64,000 nucleotides of DNA from Perca fluviatilis (lineage: Eukaryota > Chordata > Actinopteri > Perciformes > Percidae), in contig NC_053121.1 of the NCBI RefSeq assembly GCF_010015445.1, positions 28,562,434 to 28,626,433 of the forward strand, written 5' to 3'. Position numbers and translations under genes: made by a program. A model generated the notes under the pieces. That model did not search any database and was not told the origin of the DNA. It saw only the letters and a program-made list of their open reading frames with translations. This document shows positions 1-16,600 of this stretch, in pieces (positions within the stretch are counted from its first letter, which is position 1; every line of letters starts with the position of its first letter).

Positions 1-110
1 GTGTTCATAAACTTCTGGTGTACTTACAAACTTTCCAATCCATCATTTATGAATGCATAACCTATTTGTACTAGTGTGTAGGATTTTGGTATCATTTCGG
101 GCATTATTCA

Positions 111-770
111 GCCCAGTCTCATGGCAGTTCGTGTAAATGTACACGTTATTCTTAATCTATTGAACGTGTTCACGGAAACGTTTTTCTCGTTTTTTACGTT
201 GTGGACAACACGAAATTGTGAACACAGGGCTTTCACACCGGAGACCGGGATCGCGTCCCGCGTGTGGCAGTACCTTTGTCCCGCGCGTTGCAGTTCCTTT
301 TTCGGCGTGTCCCGCGTGTGACGGTTCCTTTCCCAGTTCTTTTTTTTTCCTAACCCCAACTGTCTCGTTATTGTGGCGTTTCATTTCCCGTGTCCTGCGC
401 AGTGGCGCGCGCGTGCCGTTGTTTTGGTGGCGCGTGGCGCATCGTTTCCCCGATCGCGAGTGGCGGCCCGTGCGTTGCTTTGGCCGGGCGTGGGCGCCCA
501 TGAGGCCGCTTCTTCGCGGCGCCTTTCCGGCGCCTCCGCCCGCCGGCGTGGTGGGCTCATGAGGCCGCCTCCAGGCGTCCTTTCCCCGGGCGCCTCCCGG
601 CCGGCGTGTGGTACCTCATGAGGCCGCTCCCGGGCGTCCTTTCCCCGGGCGCCTCGGTCGAGAAAAACGTGTATATTTACACGAAAAAAACGAGAAAAAC
701 GTTTCCGTGAACACGTTCAATAGATTAAGAATAACGTGTACATTTACACGAACTGCCGTGAGACTGGGTT
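111..770. mobile_element. Foldback transposon (MULE-like), about 85-bp terminal inverted repeats
   Basis: Bases 111-199 are repeated in inverted orientation at 683-770 with only a few mismatches. Both arms carry the internal palindrome CGTGTAAATGTACACG. The flanks share GCATTATT (101-108 and 771-778), a plausible 8-10 bp target duplication. The core is GC-rich with a 60-bp tandem repeat. No transposase is present. Long arms and this duplication length suggest a Mutator-like foldback element, by inference only. Confidence 0.7.
498..661. repeat. GC-rich 60-bp tandem repeat, about 2.7 copies
   Basis: CATGAGGCCGC begins at 498, 558 and 618, exactly 60 bp apart, each followed by related GGCGYCCTTTCCCCGGGCGCC-like sequence. 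It lies inside the foldback element and is far more GC-rich than its surroundings. Confidence 0.75.
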
Positions 771-1898
771 GCATTATTACTGGGGTCATTTATGAGATAC
801 AAACCTGGATCCATTAGCCCCTGCACTAAGCTATTCAGCTGATAACGCTACTCTACGCTAACTCTCCCAATGTTAGACCCAGGTGAAAAAAGCTTCTGGG
901 CGGTTGTTTGGCTCGAGGTCATGGTGCAAAGGACCCTAGGGTGAAATTACTCTGAACCATCACTTTAAAATGGATCCTGCAAATATTTTGCTAAACAGGA
1001 AGAATTAACACAAAAAGAGAAGTATTTGGTAGTGTTGTACATTTTCACCGAAGCGTTTTGTGAATGACACCTTTAACCTCTTCGAGCTTGTGTGCCTGCC
1101 TGGCTGAGCATGAGGGGGTGAATTCACTGAAGGCTTCATGAGCTGTTTAGATGAAGGATGGATCCTTTGTTGGGTAAGAGTCACTGTTTTCTTTTTCTTT
1201 TGATTTGAACCGTTTAGTCAACATTACTGGTTTCATATAGCAATTGTTTAGTGGCTGTTTGAGGCAGATTTCTTTAGCGATTGAATATTGCAGAGAGACA
1301 CAACTATTTCAATGGTTTGACTTCAGTTATCAGAACTAATGTGATGTGTATGTAGTTGCCTACATACATTCTCTGGTGTTGGAGTGAGTAAGTCAGTGAG
1401 CATGCTTTTACCAGAATATATTTCTGAGTGAGTAAGCCATCACAATTATGGGTGAAGGTTTTGCTCTTCTCTGCTGCAGCCCCACTTCCACTGGCCAATA
1501 AGATGGCTGCATTTGGACTCAATCTTGTTCATTGCCAGAGCAAATGTTTAGTCCTTTAGACCTTTTGCTCACTCTCAGAGGGTCCTGGTTGGCTGGTTAA
1601 AAGGGTGTGAACCCATGGAGAAGATTCCTGGGCGCTTGAGTCAACAGCAGCTGGTTTGTGATGAAGAGAAGCTGTCCAAAGAGCTTTTACCAGCGAATGC
1701 CTTTTCACTGTGAAAGGACGGCTCAGGTGAATGGAGTCAGTGACCATGAAGGGCTCACACACAGACACGCACCTGGAGATAGAACATACACACATCTACT
1801 CATCGAAACCCCGAAAGATACACACACACTTACCTGAGGGATTGACACAGTTTAGTAAAGTGAATATGCAACATGTGCACACAGCTACATGGACGTTT

Positions 1899-1963
<65 letters not shown>
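1899..1963. repeat. (CA)n microsatellite
   Basis: Uninterrupted AC/CA dinucleotides, about 32 copies. Confidence 0.97.
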
Positions 1964-1965
<2 letters not shown>

Positions 1966-2531
1966 TGGGAATAACACAGACACCTGGCTGGCATTGAAGC
2001 GCTGTTCTGTTTGCATACCTCTCCCTCTCTCCACTCATCCTCCACACAGCCACAAAGCCACCATTAAAACTAGGAAAACAAAAACACAAAAAAGAGGCTA
2101 AAAGGGGGCAACAGGCGGCTTCCATCCTTCTTCTACCGATCCCTCCCTTCCACTCTTCCAGCCTTCCTCCCTTTCTCCGTCTCTCTGTACCAAATGTTTA
2201 CATTCACCCCGTGAAAAGAGAGGGATGTGGACAGACAGGGTGAGAAAAGAAAGAAATCTGGCAGAGGGGAAGGGAGCCAAGGCCTTTAAAGTCTGCCACA
2301 GAGCCGTGACAAAAGCCTCCTAATCTCGGTGTTGTCTTTCGGCCCCTTTTTCTCCCCGCACATCCTGCCAAGTGTGTGTCTCTGTGTGTGTGCAAGACAA
2401 AGTCAGAAGAAAGTCAGAGTTAGTGTGTGTTATGCAAGCAGCGTTGTGTGTGTGTGTGTGTGTGTATTTGTTTGAGTAAGTAGTAAAAAGACAGGTTGGT
2501 GTGTGAAAAGAGATTGTTTGTGATAAGGAAG

Positions 2532-2630
<99 letters not shown>

Positions 2631-2668
2631 CGCGCGCGCGTGCATGCATGCGTGCGTGCGTGCGTGTG
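2532..2668. repeat. (GT)n followed by (GC)n and (GCRT)n tract
   Basis: About 47 GT units run into alternating GCGCGCG, then GCAT and GCGT tetramers. It is an unbroken alternating purine-pyrimidine tract of about 135 bp. Confidence 0.95.
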
Positions 2669-2791
2669 ACACAGGAAAGGAATCTTTCCACAGCCATGCT
2701 GACGTCACTCAAGCATACATGGGACAGTTGGAGGAGGCTGGGCCCCTTCAAAGGCAACAGCTTGCCTGCCTTCACATGTGGGATGCCTGTG

Positions 2792-2792
<1 letters not shown>

Positions 2793-2831
<39 letters not shown>
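2793..2831. repeat. (GT)n microsatellite
   Basis: About 19 GT units. Confidence 0.95.
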
Positions 2832-2833
<2 letters not shown>

Positions 2834-2996
2834 TGATGAGAATAGTGGTCCAGGTCACCCATCCTCACCTGTTTCTCTTTGACTCCTAAACTGCCCCTAT
2901 TCAGCTCTCTTCCGCTAAAATGCAACAAAAATGCCTGCCTTGTGTGTCCAACAATTCCTCCATGTCATCCTTTTCAAAAGCAGCAGATGTGAAATA

Positions 2997-3000
<4 letters not shown>

Positions 3001-3054
<54 letters not shown>
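3001..3054. repeat. (GT)n microsatellite
   Basis: About 27 GT units. Confidence 0.96.
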
Positions 3055-3057
<3 letters not shown>

Positions 3058-3757
3058 TCCTGAGTGTCCCTTCCTCATCCTGTAGATAACTATCAGAGGC
3101 AGCTGTGGTCCAAAGGCCTTCACACACAGCAGAGGAATGCATACTGGAACTACAGTGTAATGATATATATATTCAATATATATTCAAGCCTCTGATAGAC
3201 TATAGTGCCACCTACAGGCCGATCAATTCTATGTCAAGTCATTGCAGCCTACATTAACTCCAATAACTCCAATTTACTTCCATATTTTCTATGAATGAGC
3301 CTTCTTTTATATTTATGAAACTATAAAAAAAGCTACTAGGACTGCACTCCAATTTGATAGTTTATTGCCACACAACGGCCGTTTCGGGCAGCGCCCTTCC
3401 TCAGCATGTGCACAGGCAATTACATTGTAATTGTCACCTCAGGCTTGGTGATACTCTTGAAACTAATATAAATAACAAAACATTTTGTGATATAAATATA
3501 CAGTATATTACCTATAAAATGACCAAACCCTGTTCTACTGGTATGCATTAAATCAAAAACAATTCTTATTTTGTATAAAAAATAAATCCTATATTCATTC
3601 ATGCAAACGACAGCTTTTTGTAAAATGATGACACAACAGGTTGGAGGCTGGAGGTTGACAGTCGATTATATTGATATATACAGTAATCCAGCACAACATG
3701 CTACTACATTTTTTGCTTTTTGTCGTTAGGTGAGATATGTAGGATTTTTGGAAGGGA

Positions 3758-3760
<3 letters not shown>

Positions 3761-3852
<92 letters not shown>
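3761..3852. repeat. Compound (CT)n(TA)n microsatellite
   Basis: About 20 CT units run directly into about 25 TA units, followed by CATA tetramers. The TA part can form a cruciform. Confidence 0.95.
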
Positions 3853-3856
<4 letters not shown>

Positions 3857-4209
3857 CATACATACATGCATATATATGTATGTATATATACATATCCAGA
3901 TCTATATCTATGTATTACATTGGCAAAAGAAAGAAAAGAGAAATAATTAGAAGCCTCCTTAACAGTACATTATGTCCAATGTAACATGCAACCTAAATGT
4001 TAAACAGAAAAGGTGATTATTATACACTCTAGACCTACACAGGGGACACTTTCTGTGCCGCTCAGGAAGACAAATAGCTCCGGTGTGAAATAATTTAGTT
4101 CATGTCGTGTCTTGCCTAGAGGGGATTACACTTACAGCACCAAAAGGTACAAGAGTGAAATACTGAGTGACAAAGTGTGAAATCTGGATCAGATTAAGAG
4201 AGAAGCTTC

Positions 4210-4214
<5 letters not shown>

Positions 4215-4305
<91 letters not shown>
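4215..4305. repeat. (CA)n microsatellite with one GA interruption
   Basis: About 45 CA units, broken once near 4271. Confidence 0.96.
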
Positions 4306-4306
<1 letters not shown>

Positions 4307-4745
4307 GATGGCGATGAAGAGGCCAAAGAGAGAGAGTAGAAGGAGGGGTGGACAAGCTGTGGGAACATGCTGCTGAATAATTACCACTGACATCAGAATA
4401 GTTTTCTTTAGCGCTCTGAAGTGGCAGGGCTCATTTGTACAGCCTGGAGCCATGCAGAGGTGTGTGTGAGAGTGTGTGTGCAGAGAGGGAAGGCAGATAA
4501 ACAGGGAGAAGGAGATTTTGAAAGATACAGAACAAGAGATGACCCAGTGTGTGTGGGCATAAGGGAGAGATTATTCTGATTTAGTCTTCTCCCTGTCAGA
4601 GTGTGACACCATGACAGCTTAGTCTGCCCTGGAGAGCAATTTCTCTCTAAGTGGACCTTAAAAAACAGGAAACGACTTCAAATCCCACTAGAGCGCGGAG
4701 GACGATCAGGCCTACTGACTCTGTACAATACCCTTTAACTTTAGG

Positions 4746-4763
4746 AGCGCGCGCGCGCGCATT

Positions 4764-4815
<52 letters not shown>

Positions 4816-4831
4816 ACACACACACACACAC
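4746..4831. repeat. (GC)n plus (CA)n compound microsatellite
   Basis: A run of eight GC units is separated by about 8 bp from about 32 CA units with one TA interruption. Confidence 0.93.
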
Positions 4832-5714
4832 CTGAGCCCTCTTCAATAGACACCATTCAACACCCTGACAACCCGGAACAATGGAGGCAAAAACGCAGGT
4901 CAACAAAGAGAGAATGGACCTGTCTGAACACATCTGGCCATCCTCGCCACCCGCCTCACCGCATCAGCTTTTCCTTGTGATGACTTTAGCTGATATCACG
5001 TTTCTATATGGCTACACTTTGGTTTGCCTTTACTTGCAGCTGTTTTGTAACAAGATTTGAGGGTAAAATCACGAGTCATGTTACTGAAGTTACGAGCAGC
5101 AGGCCAGGAGCACGGAGACTATTGTTGAGGGTAGTTAACTACATCGCTGCCTAAAGGGCTTTCTTGATGCCAGTGCAGCAGTCTTGTCTTGTAGAATCCA
5201 GTAAATGCACGTATTTCTTCGTGAACATAATCCCAGTTTATCTTTGTAAATTGAACAGGTGCTGGTGCAGCAGAGTGAGCATGACGTCAGATCGTGCCTT
5301 CGGCAAGAGGCTTGTAAGCTCTGTACGTTGAGGCCTGTAGGTCTCTCTGCTGGATTAGTGTAGTTCACTTTCAAAACAACACGGCTAAACAACTCTAACT
5401 CTAGTAGATAACCTCACCTGCGACCAAATATACTGTGCACTATATTTCATTTAAAAGCAACCAGACTCGTGTCATCATTTCATCCCTTTAATTCATTGTG
5501 AGCCAATTCAACAACACAGAAAGAGTTTAGTCATCAATGTACAGTACAATACAAGCCAAATAAATTTCATCTGTGAATCCAGGGTCGTTAAAACACATTA
5601 CACCATCTCTGGTGACTCATTTTAGGATGTGAAAGACATAAATACCTCTATATACACGTCAGTGACCAGGTGTATTTCCTCTAAAGGCTTCATGTCAGTT
5701 TATGTGTGTGTTTC

Positions 5715-12431
<6,717 letters not shown>

Positions 12432-13320
12432 TTGAAGACCTGCAAGAAGATAAGGTTGGGTTTAGGTTAAGCTAACTGACTTTGCTAACTCGTTGTTGCT
12501 AGGGGTTAGCTAGCTAGTTTGTTGACTAACTAGCTAACTGTTAAGCGTTAACGAATTTGGTTAAGTGGTATTAGCTACACTTTCATTGAGTGCTTTAGAC
12601 CCATTTCTGTTTACGTGTATAACACCGCTAAACCCTTCTTACAGTTAGTTAACGTTAATTGAATACGTAGATGTTTTGTGTTACCTAGGATATCCCGAGG
12701 CAAGTGAAGCTAAATGCTAACGTATAGCTAGCTAGCTTAAATAACGGATGTGTTGGAGCCTAACCTAGCTAGGTCTGATTGAACTTAGGGGCGCTGAACC
12801 CAGCGGCAAGCGCAGCGCAAAAATATGGTACAGCTGCTCTCTCAATTTATTTGAATTAATTTAAAACTACTTACTGTAACGTTACCAAACTACAGTCATT
12901 GTCTGTTGAAAAAATATCAGAAGTAACTGCCAGCCTAGCTAACGTCATAATACATTTCCCCCTTATATTTGACGTTACTAGCACCTAACGACGTCAGTGT
13001 TTTACTCTGTGATCGCTAATGTTAACGTTACCTATGAACTAACTTAGCTAGCTAGCTAATTACATGTATCCATAGGATACAAGACTATTGTTAGCCAGAT
13101 GATGCATTAAAACGTATAATACAACTTTTTCAGTAAGTAAAGTAAAATATTTGAACATGAGGTAAGTCATGTCATGTCAGGGAAATATTGACTAAACAAT
13201 GCTCCTTTTATATTACTTTTATTACTTTGCTTTAGTGTCCTGTGTTGTTGTGTGTTCACTCTTGATAAACATTGTGTACATTTGCTTATAATGGGGGCCA
13301 AACAGTTATACGGATATCAA

Positions 13321-13326
13321 TTTATT
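13321..13326 (-). terminator. Candidate polyadenylation signal of tmed11
   Basis: AATAAA on the minus strand about 165 nt after the tmed11 stop codon. Position and hexamer fit a short 3' UTR. Cleavage itself cannot be seen. Confidence 0.55.
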
Positions 13327-13490
13327 TTAACAGAAGCATAAACAGGTGTGGGAATATGAGCCCAATTCAAGATTACAGTCCAGCCTTATGCAATAGCCTT
13401 CTGTTTTAAGGGCAGCAAAGTATATATTTGGACAGGTATGGGCAGGACATGCGGTCATCAGGCTTAAAGCTGACAGGTCAGAGTTCATCA

Positions 13491-13640
13491 TCAGACCAGC
13501 TTCTTGGCGATGAAGAAGTCTTTGAGTCGTTTCATCTGCCAGAAACCAACTGACAGCAGAATGAAGGTCTGCACCACAGCCCACCATAGCACTTTACTGT
13601 TGGTGTCCTCCCCGATCTGACGAAACACCTCCTCTTTCTC
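13491..13640 (-). CDS. tmed11: tmed11 exon 5 (membrane span and sorting tail)
   Basis: Encodes [14 protein letters not shown], the membrane segment starting VLWWAVVQ, and the tail [10 protein letters not shown] before TGA. Acceptor TTCAG at 13641. Confidence 0.94.
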   Translation of the reverse strand, partial: EKEEVFRQIGEDTNSKVLWWAVVQTFILLSVGFWQMKRLKDFFIAKKLV

Positions 13641-16600
13641 CTGAATTAAAAGAGGGAATGTAAAACATGGAGAAGAGACACATGAAATATTGTTGCTTTT
13701 CAGAAAAAGAACTTACATTTTGTAACATCAGTAGAGTATGCAGTATTTATTTATTTAAGTTCACGCTGAATGATAATCCTCATACCTCATACCGTCGACT
13801 TTTCAAATTCCACACTGCTTCTACTCTTTCCACTGACGACAGGACAGTAAAATACTTATTTACCCTCTGGTACTCCTGCTGCCTGATGATGTACATCATC
13901 TGATCAATGAGGTGGCTGAGGCTGTTCTCCAGAGTCTCCATGTTGTCTTTGGTCTTGTCGGTTTTGGGGTTAATCGAGTGCTCTCCCACCTGAACGTCCA
14001 AATGTAGCTTCTGTGCAGCACGAATTAGGAAATATAGTTATTTTTTTTATTTTTTTCATTTTACAAATGTGTGATAAGTCTGCACACAATTCACAGACAT
14101 GACAGAGTGTTCAATATAATATTGTAATACTGTATGTGTTGCTGCTTTTCCCCCTCCTTTTTAAAATACATTTTCTGTTTGTGTCCATAGGTCTCACCAG
14201 CTTCTCTCCAGCAAAGACAGAAAACCTAGTGGAGTTGGTTTGGAAGCAAAGGTAGTGCTGACCAGAGGCGTGAGCTGTGAAGGTGAATTTACTAAATTTA
14301 CCGTAGCGTTTGGACATCAGAACCTAGAGAGCAGAAAAAACACTGTTAGGCCAACATTTCCTCATCTATGGGTCAACAAAATTGAGACAAGGTTTCGTTT
14401 CTTTTGGTTCTTTTTTGTCGGTTGAGTGCTGAGGAAGAGGAAGTGATGGGTTAGTATGTCGTTCAGGTATAGATGGTAGATTCTCTCATTGATGTCCATT
14501 CATATCCATTAGCATTGCAAATATTTCCAAAAAGATGAATTTAAAATTAAATGGAAGGATTTTTTTTTTTTTCATATTGGGACCATATGCAAAAAGCAGT
14601 TGTGGAAACAAGTAACTAAGTACATTCACTCAAGTTACTTGACACAATTGTGAGGTTCTTGTACTTGAGTATTTTCATTTTGTGCTACTTTATACTACTC
14701 CACTACATTTCAGAGGGAAATATTGTACTTTTGCACTACATTTATTTTCAGATCAAGGTTTTACAAACAAATATAGGCTCTATGATAATATGATGCTGTG
14801 TTCTAGATTTAACTACCCAAAAGTATATAAAGCATTTAAAAGGAGCTCCACCTCAACCAGCTATAACATTAAAGTACTGTTTATATGTTAATGCATCAAT
14901 AATAATAGTCCAGTAATATGTAAGTGATAATGTAGAGCGAGGCGGTCATTACAGCAAATACAACCCCGACAGGGGGATGTAGGATGCGGAGGGGTCACGG
15001 CTACTTACCAAATAAATCAGCCCTTCAGGCTGATGCAAGACCCCTCCACCTGCATCACCCTGTCGGGGTGGTATTCACTATAATGACCGCCTCGCTCTAC
15101 ATTATCCCGCTTATTACACGGCTACTTCCCAAGTAAAAATAAAAAAAGTTAATATAAGGCGGGATGTGGTGGGGTGCTGCCCAGCTATCGCTAGCTAGGC
15201 TGACAAATTCCTTCAACCAGGTGCTTTTTCAATCACTGCGGATTAGGGCTGAACGATTAATTGCATTTGCGATAATATCGCGATATGTTAAAACGCGATT
15301 TCCTAATCGCAAAGGCTGCGATTTGGTCACGTGACTCACGAGAGCAAATCAGTCCGCACTCCGTAGTCCGCAGAGAAAGCATCAACTTAGCACGCTAACG
15401 GTACGCCGTACCTTGAGCAGATTTCTGTCATTCAAACAACTCTGAGTTGTAGTTTAAAACTTGTAAGGGTTTTATTCGGGCTCCAGTCCACATACGCAGT
15501 TAATGAATACAGGCACGCTAGAACTGAAGGCTCGGTTAGCAACGATTAGCTCTGATTAGCGGTTAGCTTCGGTTAGCTCCATTATAAAGATATGGAGCGG
15601 AGGAGACCGTCGGAGAGGGGTAACAACCAGACTCTGATAAATGACGTTTCGGGAGCTGTCAAAGCAGCGGCGCACAGTGTTTCAACGGTTTTATTAGTAC
15701 AGTTAGCTAATCCCACGGCAACACCAGCATGCTACTACTAACGTAACGATAGCCTCTCTGAGCTAGTGCAGCGTCGTTGACGTTGTCATGCAAACGCACG
15801 CAACTTCATGAGGGGGAGGGGCTGGAGGCAGCTCCTCTCTGTGCGCTGTTAAAGAAAATAAACCGGATGTATATATTTTACTTATTTAACTGTCTAGTAA
15901 AGTTCAAAGACAGTGTTTAAAAAATGCAATCCACATGTTTACATATGTCTATGTAAATAATAATTAAATAATCTAAATACTACTAAGTGTTGTAAAGCCA
16001 CATTTGTTTTATATTTCTGCAATCTGCACTTTAGTGTGATTTATTTCTGACTTTCATATGAATGTTTCCACCAGGCTTGGTCAGTGCTCAATATACTACT
16101 GGGATTGAAGTAGTTAAATAAAAGAGGTCATTCATATAAATTCACGCATCACCTAATTTCACCATCACATACAGGCCTGGCCTCCAGGAAAGAACAGCTT
16201 GTTTAATCTATCTAATCTTGTGAAGTTCATACTATACAATGACTTATTGCTAGTTTTTGTTGACTAATACAGAAGACAAAGAGCTTAAAAAATAATCGCA
16301 TATCGAATCGCAATCGCAATATTTTTTTAATAAATCGCAATTAGATTATTTTCAAAAATCGTTCAGCCCTACTGCGGATTGACACAACCTAAGGCGTTAT
16401 TAAGTGAGCGAGCGGGCTATTAAAGGCTTACTATGTTACTTTTCCCTCTTCGGTCCCCCTACAGGTTGTCTCATTAGAACTACAGCTTGCGCGGCTGTAG
16501 TTCCAATGAGACATCCTGTAGGGGGACCAAAGCGGCGGGACGCGCGAGCTGTAGTTCCAGGGCAATGCTCTGCCATGGATGGCAACAGTCTGTTATTCTT

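Larger units (their letters stand above)
771..5714. other. Intergenic, microsatellite-dense; no coding exon found
   Basis: I looked for fgfrl1, the expected left neighbour, including its His-rich end, and did not find it. Apparent poly-His, poly-Cys or poly-Val reading frames are translations of the dinucleotide arrays. The rnf212 3' UTR must occupy the right end. Confidence 0.5.

Noticed and set aside
498..661. 60-bp repeats as a CRISPR-like array or CpG-island promoter
   Set aside because: Units are contiguous with no spacers, the organism is a vertebrate, and the tract lies inside a foldback transposon.
2320..2928. 202-aa reading frame with a long His-Thr repeat, and similar poly-His, poly-Cys or poly-Val frames elsewhere
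   Set aside because: These are translations of (CA)n/(GT)n arrays in several frames on both strands, with no splice or family support.
1731..4376. His-Thr-rich frames as the C-terminus of fgfrl1, the expected neighbour of rnf212
   Set aside because: FGFRL1 does end in a His-rich tail, but none of the frames has its characteristic final residues or any upstream receptor exon.
5135..5392. 85-aa minus-strand frame downstream of rnf212
   Set aside because: The rnf212 stop at 5715 precedes it and no acceptor or homology supports another exon.
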